Positions 9,251 to 18,983 of a DNA stretch of 64,000 nt are shown piece by piece. The notes below the pieces were generated by a model that was not told the origin of the DNA, searched no databases, and worked only from the letters and a program-made list of their open reading frames with translations. Where the stretch lies: positions 58,723,128 to 58,787,127 of the forward strand of contig CM057481.1 of assembly GCA_030035585.1 (NCBI GenBank), in the 5' to 3' direction. Each line of letters starts with the position of its first letter. Positions within the stretch are counted from its first letter, which is position 1. Position numbers and translations under genes: made by a program. Source of the DNA: Dugong dugon. Its lineage: Eukaryota > Chordata > Mammalia > Sirenia > Dugongidae.

Positions 9251-9672
9251 GGTTCTCAGTCTCACTAAGCTACAACCAAGGTGTCAGTCTGGACTGGGGT
9301 TTCATCTGAAGGCCCAACAAAGGCAGGATCCACTTCCAAGCTCGCTTACATGGTTGCTGGCAGGATTCAGTTCTTTGACGTTTGTTGGTCTAAGGGCCTC
9401 AGTTCCCTGGCGTGTGTCTCTTTCCCACATAGCATCTTATTTCATCAAAACTCACAAGCTAAGAGGGCAATGAAGAGAGTCTGCTAGCAAGATGAATGAT
9501 AGACTCTTTTACAACCTAATCACAGAAGTGACATCCCATCACCTTTCTGTATTCTGTTGTTTAGAAGCAAGCCACTAAATCCAACCCATACTCAAGGGGA
9601 GAGGATTACACGTGGGTATGCCAAGAGGCAGAGATCACTGAGGGTCATTTGAGGAGCTGCCGGCTACAGGTG

Positions 9673-10257
9673 CTTAGCGAGGATTGTTCCTATGAGTATT
9701 AGGAACTAGGGCAGGGCCTAGAGAAAGAAAGCCAATATTGTTTCTCACCTGAGAGCTAGCCAGAAAATCACCTCGCTCTCCCCCGGCCTGCTTATTACCA
9801 CCCTCATTACCATCACTGCCATACCACTGTCATTTGTATTACATCCAGAGCGCACTTCTTGAAGTCAGAGCATCTGGGAATGTTTACACATATGCTGCGT
9901 TGGGCCGGATCTCCCTGCTGAAATCAGATTGTTGTGAAAAGTTCCCTCACTGCTGCTGTTGCTGCTGTGCATAACATCAACAGACTAAAGGAAACATCTT
10001 GAATAGTGAAGATCAATTCTTAACTGCTCCCTTACTTTTTCAAGCTGAGAGGACCAGTTGATTTGATAAAGGACTGATCTCCGCTCCTGGCAGGACCTTT
10101 CTAACAAGCTGGGAAAGGGCCTTAGAGCAAGCAACTCAGGCAATGCCTGAGGAACTCAGAGCTCAGAATAATGTGGGCTGGGTAAACTGCCGTCCCAAAC
10201 CACTGAGACAAATAGCAATTACCACAGCTACCATTTTATATGTATACAGTGTGCCGT
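9673..10257. other. Repeat-poor, non-coding
   Basis: No gene or common repeat was recognised in about 580 bp. A short run of CTGCTGCTGTTGCTGCTG lies near 9951. Confidence 0.5.
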
Positions 10258-10395
10258 GGACTGCAGTGGCTGCAACAATGGGCTCAAACATAGCAACCAT
10301 GGTGAGGATGGTGTGAAGAACTGGGCTGTCTTTCTTTCTGTTATACCTGATGTCACTATGAGTCGGAGCTGACTGGACAGCACCTAACAACAAGA
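10258..10395 (+). mobile_element. RTE-clade LINE, extreme 3' end
   Basis: Contains AGTGGCTGCAACAATGGGCT, GTGAGGATGGTGTGAAG and the tail ACAGCACCTAACAACAAG. Severely 5'-truncated. Confidence 0.85.
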
Positions 10396-11260
10396 CCATG
10401 ACATAATGGCCCAAATAGATGCTAAACAAGGAAGAATTTTAGTTGGGGTAATTTTGTGATGGTAATGTGGTTAGTGAATATTTTCCACGTTATGACAATC
10501 TCAGCTTCCCTTCACAACTTGCTACCTACAGGTTCTCAAATAATGAATACTCAGGTGGTGAAGATCTTCCCCATGATTTATCCATTTTTCTTATGCATCC
10601 AGTTTTTCTATTATATGTAACATTTATTGAGCATCTATCTACTCTGTGAAGAGTTATTTTACTTATACAAATGTCCCTCTGTATCTAAACTCAGTAACCA
10701 AATATATTCAGATTAATTTTCTAATAAAACCCTTGCTATCTAAATCTCAGGAACTGAATAGCTTCAGAGAACACTATATCCCTTGCTATACAAACTCATT
10801 ATTTTTAGTCTCGTAATCCAGTTAAACTTTGGCTAGAAAAGGATACTTGTTTGTTTGTTTTTTTTTTCTGTTCTAGCAATTGTGAAAAGAGTTTTATCAA
10901 GCACACCTTCCAAATGAATTCTGTGACGGAAAGAGAAGGAGTACTTGCCCATGGTCACCTGGTCGGTCAGTGGTAAAGTCAGATTCAAAGTCAGATCTCA
11001 TTGGCTCCAAAATTCATGATCTTTTGTATGGAATTCTCATTGATTAAAAGTTCAGCATAGTTATCTATCACAAGGTCAAAGATATGGATTCCTAAATTCT
11101 TTAAATCACACTTGAACTGATAAAATTAATTTGACATGATAAGCAATAATACTGCCATTTGTTAAAATCCCGTGATTTATGTCTTAACGGAAAGGCTTTC
11201 AGCTCCTCCCAAACAAGCACTGATTTCCCAATTTGTGCTAAATTATTCTATTTATTATAG
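10396..11260. other. Mostly unassigned sequence with a MIR trace
   Basis: No gene seen. A short reverse MIR-like stretch lies around 10945-11025 (CTTGCCCATGGTCACCTGG). A T-rich stretch lies at 10859-10867. Confidence 0.45.
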
Positions 11261-11840
11261 CAATGGCTCTCAAAGTGTAGTCCTTGCCTGGACTAGAAAC
11301 ATCAACATTACCCTGAAACTTGTTAGAAATACAAGTCTGGAACCCCACACCAGACCGACTGTTATGGATTGAACTGTGTCCCCCAAAAATATGTACTGTA
11401 AATCCTAACCCCTATATCTGTTGTTACAATCCCAGCTGGGAGTGGGTTTTCTTTGTTATGTTAATGAGGCAGTATTAGTGTAGGGTGTGTCTTTAATCCA
11501 TCTCTTTTGAGATATAAAAGGAGCAGATTAAGCAGCAGAGATGGGAGAAGATAGAAGCCATGCCGCATGAAGATCACCAAGGAGCTAAGGAACAGAAGAT
11601 TAAAAGAGATAAAGACCTCCCCCCAGAGCCAACAGAGAGAGAAAGGCTTCCCCTGGAGCTGGCACCCCGCATTCAGACTTCTAGCTTCTTAAACTTCGAG
11701 AAAATTAATTTCTGTTTGTTAAAGCCACCCACTTGTGGTATTACTGTTACAGCAGCACCAGATAACTAAGACACCTACTGTATCAGAAATTCCAGGAATG
11801 GGGCCCAGCAATCGGTATCTCTCAAGGTTGAGAACCACTG
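11261..11840 (+). mobile_element. MER5A-like hAT element split by an LTR
   Basis: The left part begins CAATGGCTCTCAAAGTGTAG and contains CTGAAACTTGTTAGAAATAC. The right part contains CTGTATCAGAAATTCCAGGA and ends GGTTGAGAACCACTG. Flanks TATTATAG (11253-11260) and AATTATAG (11841-11848) match 7 of 8. The MaLR LTR at 11360-11773 divides it. Confidence 0.88.
11360..11773 (+). mobile_element. MaLR-type solo LTR inside MER5A
   Basis: It begins TGTTATGGATTGAACTGTGT and ends CAGCACCAGATAACTAAGAC with a final A. Flanks CCGAC (11355-11359) and CCTAC (11774-11778) match 4 of 5. It resembles MLT1, but the middle differs, so it may be a lineage-specific subfamily. Confidence 0.85.
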
Positions 11841-11848
11841 AATTATAG

Positions 11849-11959
11849 GACGGACAACATTGATCTTGGGTGATTCTTGCAGTAAGAACCAGAACATATG
11901 AGTGCCAAAAGCCTAGATGACTTCATGACTGTCATAAAGCTCTGATTAATGCTCTTGTT
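11849..11959. other. Short unassigned spacer
   Basis: Nothing recognised. Confidence 0.4.
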
Positions 11960-12260
11960 TCCCTTGTATATTCAATCATTTGTTCATTCATTGATTCATC
12001 TAACAAATACATACTGAGCCCCCTACCTTGAGTTGGGCACTAAACCAGGTGCTGGGATAAGGTAGGAAAGAAGACAGACACAACCCTGACCTTCCTCAGG
12101 TTTCCAGTCTAATGTGAGTGACAGTCCAGAAAACAGTCAATTCCAGTACAGCATAGTCAGGGTGATGAGAGGTACACGTGGGGTGCTGGGGGAGGGGGAG
12201 CACATGACTTAAGAGCATAGGAGTCCAGCACTTTCTGAGAAGGCCTTATGTCATGGGAAA
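11960..12260 (-). mobile_element. L2 LINE 3' end
   Basis: Reverse L2 pattern: TTCATTGATTCATCTAACAA, ATACTGAGCCCCCTACC, GGGCACTAAACCAGGTGCTG and CAGGTTTCCAGTCTAATG. Confidence 0.65.
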
Positions 12261-12319
12261 TTGTTTTGTCTTCCCCTTGGATCCACACCCTGCCTGAAGC
12301 AACCTCAGGGGGGAATAAA

Positions 12320-12369
12320 CTATGAGTTGGAATCAACTCGATGGCAACAGGTTTTTTGGTTTTTTTTTA
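12320..12369 (+). mobile_element. AfroSINE 3' tail fragment
   Basis: Only the last about 50 bp is present: TATGAGTTGGAATCAACTCG, then GGCAACAGG and a T-rich tail. Confidence 0.85.
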
Positions 12370-12777
12370 ACTCAACCTGTTACTTCTAGCTTGATGGAAC
12401 ACTTCTCTCTGGCAGGCATTAAAAACATACGGAAAGTGAAAGCTCCATGTGTTCACTTGGTAGGGGAAGAGAAAATTGGAAAAGCAAATGTGCATACCTC
12501 CTCGGTCCCAAGTGTTGGGACTCTCACTGCCAATTTATGTAATTTCTTGCCCTTATTTCAGAATAATCAGGAGGGCATCAGACACTGTGAATACCATAAT
12601 CAGGCCATCTAGGCTAGCAACTGCTGGTCCATGCCCCTCTTCCTTGATTTAAAAAAAAAAAAAAAAAAATCCAGTGGAACTGGAGGTGAAAGCATCTTTT
12701 GGGAAAGGAATGAATAGCCTCTTCTTAAAAGAAACCAGTTTAGGTTCAACAAGCTCTCCACAGAACAGACTCCCATT
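12370..12777. other. Unassigned sequence with A tract
   Basis: No gene seen. An A tract lies at 12651-12669. Open frames here have no recognisable domain. Confidence 0.45.
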
Positions 12778-12900
12778 TATTCACTCATTCATTCAGCAAA
12801 AGTGCTTTGAGTGTCTGCTGTGTGCTAACACTGAGCTAGGCACTGGTGATACAAGAAAAGTACAAGAAGGCCCTTGACTTCAAAGGGATTAGAGGACAGT
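12778..12900 (-). mobile_element. L2 LINE 3' end
   Basis: Reverse L2 text: TTCACTCATTCATTCAGCAA, GAGTGTCTGCTGTGTGCTAA, GCTAGGCACTGGTGATACAA. Confidence 0.75.
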
Positions 12901-13246
12901 GAACAGTTGATCATTGAAAATGGAAGCATATTTTTTGTAAGTCCTGCTTAGAGTTGATATTTAATAAGTACATGCCGGTATAGACAAAGATAGTTAAAAT
13001 GTTGAAATATTTCTATACTCATTGGTGAGTGGCATGAGTCTTACTGATGTCACCCAGAGATGGACCCAGAGGTGAGAACAGGTCTTGGAGGGGCATTGCT
13101 GCACCATTGCTGCTCCTTCGTGGCCATGGGATGAGGGCGTAGATGACAAGGCAACTGGCATTAGAGGTGCCACTATTGTCAGGGCCTGAGGCAAGTATTC
13201 TCCAGGCCATGTAGGAAGCTCTCTCATCCACGTATGCACCCAACCT
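12901..13246. other. Unassigned sequence
   Basis: No gene or clear repeat recognised. Confidence 0.4.
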
Positions 13247-13398
13247 GAATGCACATTCCTGGTTTTGAGATTATACTACAGTTATGTGGGATGTTACCAC
13301 TGGAGGAAACTGGGTGGAGGGTACATAGGACCTCTGTGTACTATTTTTTCAACCTCCCATGAATCTATAATTGTTCCCAAATAGATAGTTTTAAAAAA
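13247..13398 (+). mobile_element. Old L1M LINE 3' end
   Basis: Homologous to 1090-1250: GCACATTCCTGGTTTTGAGA, GTTATGTGGGATGTTACCAC and ATGAATCTATAATTGTTCCC. Confidence 0.7.
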
Positions 13399-13639
13399 GT
13401 AATTTGGAATTCATGAGAATGATTTGATGTACAATTTACACTATAAAATATTACTCACTAAGCAGTTTTGCTCAATATATAGTCTAATTTATTTTGACAA
13501 CTGAAGGGAGATTATGTATTTATTGTTAGTTCATTCATTCATATTACCAAGCCAGTGATTACATGTTTTGACTGTCACCCCTGGTCCTTGGGACCATAAA
13601 ACAAGGAAAGCCAGTATGGCCGTGGTAGCCACAGAGGTC
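13399..13639. other. AT-rich spacer
   Basis: Nothing recognised. Confidence 0.4.
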
Positions 13640-13884
13640 TTCCCTGGGAATAGTGGCTTCTGTGGGAGAGGTGAACAGGCACTAGCCAGGTGAGATGGAT
13701 AAGTAAGAGAGATCTAGGCAGAGGGGCCAGGATGCGTGAAGGCCCTGAGGTGGGACAGAGCACATGAAACAAAAAAGAAGCCAGCCTGGATGGAGTGGAG
13801 AAAGCAGAGGGAAGTGGGAGAGGAGAAGAGGCTGAGAAGGTAGGCAGGGGCCAGCTCCCACCCAGCCTTTTGGGTTGGGGACTG
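13640..13884 (+). repeat. Old mammalian interspersed repeat, family unresolved
   Basis: Phrases such as GTGAAGGCCCTGAGGTGGGA and AGAAGGTAGGCAGGGGCCAG match a widespread old repeat, L2-adjacent in other copies (for example near 47160). The SINE at 13885 interrupts it. Confidence 0.4.
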
Positions 13885-14090
13885 TTGTTGTTGGTTCCCA
13901 TTGAATGGATTCTGACTTATGGTGACCCCATGTATGCAAAGTAGAACTGCTCCATAGTGTTTTCAAGGCTGTGACCTTTCAGAAGCAGATCCCCAGGACT
14001 GTCTTCCAAAGCGCCTCTGGGTGTGTTCAAACCACCAGCCTTTCGACTAATAGTCGAGTGCTTAACTGTTTTCACCACCCAGGGACTCAA
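13885..14090 (-). mobile_element. AfroSINE, type B head, full length
   Basis: Reads ATTGAATGGATTCTGACTTA through TTCACCACCCAGGGACTC. Flanks TGGGTTGGGGACTG (13871-13884) and TGGGTTGGTGACTG (14091-14104) match 13 of 14. Confidence 0.94.
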
Positions 14091-14104
14091 TGGGTTGGTG
14101 ACTG

Positions 14105-14202
14105 CACATCATAGTTTTCCTGGGGCAGCCTCTGTATATATCTGTTGCCCTGGTATGATTATAACCCCATCCCCTTTCATTCTCAAAAATGTCCTTCTTT
14201 GG
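14105..14202. other. Short spacer carrying an L1 target site
   Basis: No feature of its own. It contains the left copy of the L1 target duplication at 14185-14202. Confidence 0.5.
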
Positions 14203-14800
14203 GCAAATGAAGAACACCCTAGACACAAGGAAAGTATTAGCCCAAGAGACAGAAAGGGCCACATAAACCAGAGATTTCATCAGCCTGAGACCAGAAAAAC
14301 TAGATGGTTCCCGGCTACCACCAATGACTGCCCTGACAGGGAACACAACAGAGAGTCCCTGATGGAGCAGGAGAAAAGTGGGGTGCAGAACTCATATCTA
14401 GTAAAAAGACCAGATTTAATGGGTTGTTTGAGACTGGAGGGACCCCGGAAGACATGGCCCCCAGACTCTCTGTTAGCCCAAAACTAAAACCATTCCCGAG
14501 GCCAACTCTTCAGACAAAGATTAGACCGGACTGTGGGACATAAAATGATACTCGTGAAGAGTGTGCTTCTTAGCTCAAGTAGATACATGAAAGTAAATGG
14601 GCCCCTCCTGTCCGGAGGCGAGATGAGAAGGCAGAGAGGGTTAGGAGCTGGTTGAATGGACACGGGGAAATCCGCAGAGGAAAGGAGGAGTGTGCTGTCA
14701 CAGTATAGGGAGAGCAACTAGGGCCACATAACAATGTATGTATAAGTTTTTATATGAGAGACTAACTTGTAAACTTTCACTTAAAGCACAACAGTAAAAA
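14203..14800 (+). mobile_element. Afrotherian-type L1, 3' UTR, with 18-bp target duplication
   Basis: The insertion is bounded by a perfect 18-bp repeat at 14185-14202 and 14801-14818 (AAAAATGTCCTTCTTTGG). The tail is GTAAACTTTCACTTAAAGCA followed by A. It is homologous to 57561-58367, sharing CCACTGACTGCTCTGACAGG-like text. Only the 3' UTR is present, and the family assignment is from memory. Confidence 0.88.
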
Positions 14801-14818
14801 AAAAATGTCCTTCTTTGG

Positions 14819-15159
14819 TTGATAATTTTAACAGTCACCCTACATTTGGGCCATGGTGAGGATGGTGCGTTATCCTAAGAATGATGGGTAGTGATAGCAG
14901 AATTTGTAGCTAGAATGTTAGGTTCTCGTTTTTTATTTTAGAAAGACATTTCTGGCTTTAGGGATTACAGCTATTGCTGAGAGGGAAAATAAACTCATCA
15001 GAAGGTATTTCCTCCCAGAGGGAAAGAAAATGGAGGTGCCAGGGGAGACTGCCAGGACTTCAAAATCTAACAGAATCTTTGTGCTAAACTCCAATCTGCT
15101 ACCCTAAGGTTGCAGTTAGGAGGGCTTCACCAGCCACAGTGGGTATTTCATTGTTGACT
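14819..15159. other. Unassigned sequence
   Basis: No gene or common repeat seen. Confidence 0.45.
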
Positions 15160-15316
15160 TCACCCACCCACACCCACCTTCCTGGCCCTCCCATTCCCCT
15201 CAAACTCTCCCACCTCCCCAGCCCTCCCAAACTCCCAGCCCCACCACTTCCTACCCCCAACATCCCCATCTTCCCAAGTCCTGCCACCTCCTCATCCCCA
15301 CCACTGCCACCCCCTT
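15160..15316. repeat. C-rich, strongly strand-asymmetric tract
   Basis: About 155 bp made mostly of CCC runs separated by A or T, with very few G bases (for example CTCCCACCTCCCCAGCCC). The minus strand therefore carries many GGG runs. Confidence 0.85.
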
Positions 15317-15755
15317 AGATAAAAATCACCCTAACAAAGGACAACCCTGGAGTGGAGGTAGACAGCAGGGAGGCAGGCTCGTTTTATTGCCTTATGATGA
15401 CTTGCTCTGTGTTCAGACCTTCAACTAAAGAGCCTGTCAGTCTTCCAGGCAGAGACCCTTCTTGCAGAGTCAAGTCAGCTCTGCCCATCCTGAGCCTGGT
15501 TTTTCCTCTGCAAGACTGCAAGGACCCAGTGTTATCTTTGAGATAAGTGTACAAATGCTTGAAATTTTAGTTATGAGCAGAGATTTTCTGCAAGGTTAAA
15601 AATCGGACTATCTCCAAATGTCTTCTGTACATTCTAATGAACTAATGGCCCAAACCCTCCTCCTGAAAAAGTGCTTCACTCCTTTTATTTCAGAACTTTC
15701 TTTGGAGCTGTGAGATTTTTCTAAGAGATGTCTCCTTCTCTCCTTTATTGTCTTA
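15317..15755. other. Unassigned sequence
   Basis: No gene or common repeat seen. Confidence 0.45.
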
Positions 15756-15958
15756 AGGGTCCCTATTGGCACAACAATTAAGTGCTCAGCTGCTAACTGA
15801 AAGGTTGGCAGTTTGAATCCACCCAGTGGCTCTGCGGGAGAAAGATCTGGCTATCTGCTCCCATAAAAATTACAGCCTAGGAAACCCTAATGGGCAGTTC
15901 TACTCTGTCACATGGGATCACTTTGAGTAGGAATTGACTCAATGGTACCCACAAAACA
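15756..15958 (+). mobile_element. AfroSINE, diverged
   Basis: The head reads AGGGTCCCTATTGGCACAAC. The B box region is GGTTGGCAGTTTGAATCCAC, and the end is GAGTAGGAATTGACTCAATG. Confidence 0.9.
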
Positions 15959-15981
15959 ACCTTTATCCTCTTACCTCCACC

Positions 15982-16844
15982 CAGGGGCGGATTATCCAAT
16001 AGGCAAGGTAAGCACAGTGCTTACCTTGTGTCATGGATTGAATTGTGTCCCCCAAAAATATGTGTCAACTTGGTTAGGCCATGATTCCCAGTATTGTGTG
16101 GTTGTCCTCCATTTTGTGATTTTCCTTTGTGTTATAAATCATAATCTCTGCCTGTGGGTAAAGAGGATTAGGGTGGGATGTAACACCCTTGCTCAGGTCA
16201 CATCCCTGATCCAGTGTAAAGGGAGTTTTCCTGGGGTGTGGCCTGCACCACCTTTTATCTTACAAGAGACAAAAGGAAAGGGAAGCACGCAGAGAGTTGG
16301 GGACCTCATACCACCAAGAAAGCAGTGCTGGGAACAGAGCGCATCCTTTGGACCTGGGCGTCCTGTGCGGAGAAGCTCTTAGTCCAGGCGAAGATTGATG
16401 ACAAGGACCTTCCTCCAGAGCGGACAGAGAAATCCTTCAAGCTTACTAGACTATGAGAGATTAAATTTCTCTTTGTTGAAGCTATCCATTTGTTGTATTT
16501 CTGTTGTAGCAGCACTAGATGACTAAGACACCTACCAGATCATCTGTAGTGAGCAATGTGAAATTTCACATGTGAAATTGTTCACTACAGATTAGTAAGT
16601 AAGCACAAGTAAACCCATGCTTACCTTGCTTACTAGGTCATCTGTCCCTGTCAGGGATTGTAAATTTGAAAAGAGGCTTTGATTCTGTAGGAAGGTGCAG
16701 TGGGTTTGGGAGAGAGACAGATGGCAGCCATGCCTAGAAGTGGAATCTTTGGTGTGGTGAAAAAATGTGAAATTGTTCACTACAGATGACCTGGTAAGCA
16801 AGGTAAGCACTCTGCTTACCTTGCCTATTGGATAATCTGCCCCT
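15982..16844. mobile_element. hAT-like DNA element with subterminal hairpins, split by an LTR
   Basis: Terminal inverted repeats of about 47 bp begin CAGGGGCGGATTATCCAATA and, in reverse, CAGGGGCAGATTATCCAATA. Flanks CCTCCACC (15974-15981) and CCTCCATT (16845-16852) match 6 of 8. Each end has a hairpin, 16004-16028 and 16799-16823, built on CAAGGTAAGCA. A palindrome spans 16542-16592. Without the LTR it is about 360 bp and has no coding capacity. The CAGGGG end and 8-bp duplication suggest hAT; the family name is unknown to me. Confidence 0.75.
16029..16530 (+). mobile_element. MaLR/ERVL-type solo LTR
   Basis: It begins TGTCATGGATTGAATTGTGT and ends CACTAGATGACTAAGACA. Flanks CCTTG and CCTAC agree only 3 of 5. 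It inserted at the base of the left hairpin of the DNA element at 15982-16844. It differs from the LTR at 11360 in the first half (GTCAACTTGGTTAGGCCATG), which recalls the MLT2-like start. Confidence 0.85.
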
Positions 16845-16852
16845 GCCTCCAT

Positions 16853-18109
16853 TCCCACCTCATCATCTCTTTTACTTTGCCAGCCACGCAAGATGTTATC
16901 TATTGATGATTTTTTAATATCCCCCCAAATTTCCCTCTCTGACCTTAGCTGCAAAGCCTGTTCTTAAGAATGTGTTCTAGAGCAATATTAATCATTACAC
17001 CAAGCGTCATTAAAAGGAAACATTACTAATTTTCCATTTTTAATTTCATTTTAAAATTAGTTTTTTTATTATAAAACCAAAGTGGTCCTCTGTCCCTTTA
17101 AGTCAGACTATCCCAAATGTGGATATGAGTTTACATTGGCATGATTTCGAACAGAGAATTATTTCCCGACCTCACTGGGGAAAGCTTTCTAACTATTTGT
17201 TAGAGAAGGCAGTTTTGATGTAAAGTGACATTTCTCAGATGCCCATCTTGGGAATATTAGATGTGAAACCCAAATTTCTGGCAGCGGAAGCCTCAGTCCA
17301 ACTGCCAGGCCCTGGGCAGAGATAAAAGAATGTCGATGAGCAGGCAGATGGGATTACAACAAGAAGCCTTTCTCTGTGCCCGAGGAACTAAGTGTGGGGA
17401 AGGGGTCAGGCAGGATGGCGGGGGTTGGGGGGGCAAGAGCAGCCCCTCACAGTGAGGGAATCAACAAAAAAGGCACTTTTTCAGCTTTTCATTCAGAGGG
17501 TCCGTTTCCCCTGTTTTCCAGCCCATTTTAAGTACCATTCATTGAGAAGTGCCTTTCTTCTCAAGTCTTTTATCCCCAGGACTCTGAAACTATTCACATG
17601 TCCTTCCTCCAAAGAGGATTCTCCCACACTCAGCCAGACCCCGGCCAGCGCGCCCGGCCGCGTTCCCATCCGTTCAGTGCCGCCTAGGTTCCATTGCTTC
17701 CTACTCGGCTTTTGAAAGCACTTTTGTGTCAGGTTTCTCCCCCCTTCTTCTTACATTCCTAAAACCAGGAATATAAAAGCTTGAAAAGATAATCTCAGAA
17801 AGTAGGAACCAATAAAGGATTTTTTTTCTTTCTTTCTTTTGCTACTTTGGAGGGGTGTGATGAAGACAGAATAGGGGAAGCCTGTTTTAATTCACTCTTG
17901 GTTTGGCTTCTTCTATTTTCCAAATAATCTGAGAATTGTATGTATCTTTCTTTTTTTTTTAATTCTCAAAATCGAAAGCAAAGCCATCAAACGTTTTCCT
18001 TCCTTTGTCATCAGGTGTTCAGAATTTCTGATACCTCAGACATGGCTTTGTTTAGATTTGGGCATGACAAACAAGCCCAGACTGAGTAATGACCACAGAG
18101 TAGTGCTAA
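16853..18109. other. Repeat-poor, non-coding, about 1.25 kb
   Basis: I recognised no common repeat or gene. It contains a T/(TTTC)-rich patch at 17820-17838. An open frame of about 107 codons at 17392-17715 has no recognisable domain. Confidence 0.5.
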
Positions 18110-18345
18110 AGACTCTGTCCTTACCACCAGCTACCTGCCTGCACCCAAGTCTCAGCTTTACAGCCTCCAAGCTGAGTGACCTTGAGCAAGTTACCTAACC
18201 TCCTCATATATCAGTTTTTCCCATCAGTAAAACCGGGATAATAACAGTACATACTTTATGGGATTGTTACAGGGGTTTATCAGGGTATACTGCTTGTCTG
18301 GCCTAGTAAGCGCTCAAGAAATATATATAACCATATGCTGTTGTT
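18110..18345 (+). mobile_element. MIR SINE
   Basis: MIR core: GAGTGACCTTGAGCAAGTTA, CCTAACCTCCTCATATATCA, then GTAAAACCGGGATAATAACA and AGTAAGCGCTCAAGAAATA. Confidence 0.85.
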
Positions 18346-18716
18346 ATTGTTAGTTGCCATTGACTCAGGTGACCTCATGTACAACAGAACAAAACCTTGC
18401 CCAGTCCTATGCCATCTTTACGATTGTTGGTATGTCTGAGTCCACTGTTATGACTGTTGTGTAGTACCTTCCAAACTACTGGGCTCATCTTCCAGCACTA
18501 TATCAGACAATATTCTTTACTGATCCATAGGGTTTTCATTGGCTAATTTTTGGAAGTAGATCACCAGACCTTTCTTTTTAGTCTGTCGTAGTCTGGAAGT
18601 TGCACTGAAACCTGTCCCCATAAGTGACTGCTGGTATTTAAAATACCAGTGGCATAGCTACCAGCATCATAGCAACATGCAAGGCACTACAGTATGACAA
18701 ACTGACAGACAGGTTG
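18346..18716 (-). mobile_element. RTE-tailed SINE-like repeat, reverse strand
   Basis: The RTE-like tail GTTAGTTGCCATTGACTCAG lies at left, then CTGATCCATAGGGTTTTCAT, TAGTCTGTCGTAGTCTGGAA, GTATTTAAAATACCAGTGGC and CAAACTGACAGACAGGTTG at right. The body matches 35932-36108 and 50000-50325. Confidence 0.8.
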
Positions 18717-18764
18717 TGGTTATAACTATATATTTACTGTATATTAAGATACCTGTATGTATTA

Positions 18765-18971
18765 AAAAAACGAACCCATTGCCATCGAGTTGATTCTGAC
18801 TCATAGCAACCCTATAGGACAGAGTAGAACTGCCCCATAGGGTTTCCAAGGCTATAAATCTTTATGGGAGCAGACTGCCACATCTTTCTCCCACAGAGTG
18901 GCTGGTGGGTTCAAACTACTGACCTTTTGGTTAGCAGCTGAGTGCTTAACCACTGCACAACCAGGACTTCT
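18765..18971 (-). mobile_element. AfroSINE, type A, full length
   Basis: Reads TTGCCATCGAGTTGATTCTG through ACCACTGCACAACCAGGAC. Flanks CTGTATGTATTA (18753-18764) and CTGTATATATTA (18972-18983) match 11 of 12. Confidence 0.94.
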
Positions 18972-18983
18972 CTGTATATATTA

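Larger units (their letters stand above)
8385..9672 (-). mobile_element. Old MaLR/ERVL-type LTR, reverse strand, twice interrupted
   Basis: The + strand shows CACAATTTCTGTGGGTCAGG, later ATCTGAAGGCCCAACAAAGG, GTTGCTGGCAGGATTCAG, AGTGACATCCCATCACC and AAGGGGAGAGGATTACA. This order is known from old MaLR/ERVL LTRs in reverse. A SINE at 8401-8600 and an LTR at 8695-9250 split it. The same family recurs at 33690-34895. Confidence 0.6.

Noticed and set aside
14023..14487. 154-codon open frame on +, one of the longest in the window
   Set aside because: It runs from the head of a SINE (13885-14090) into an L1 3' UTR, so it is chance reading through repeats.
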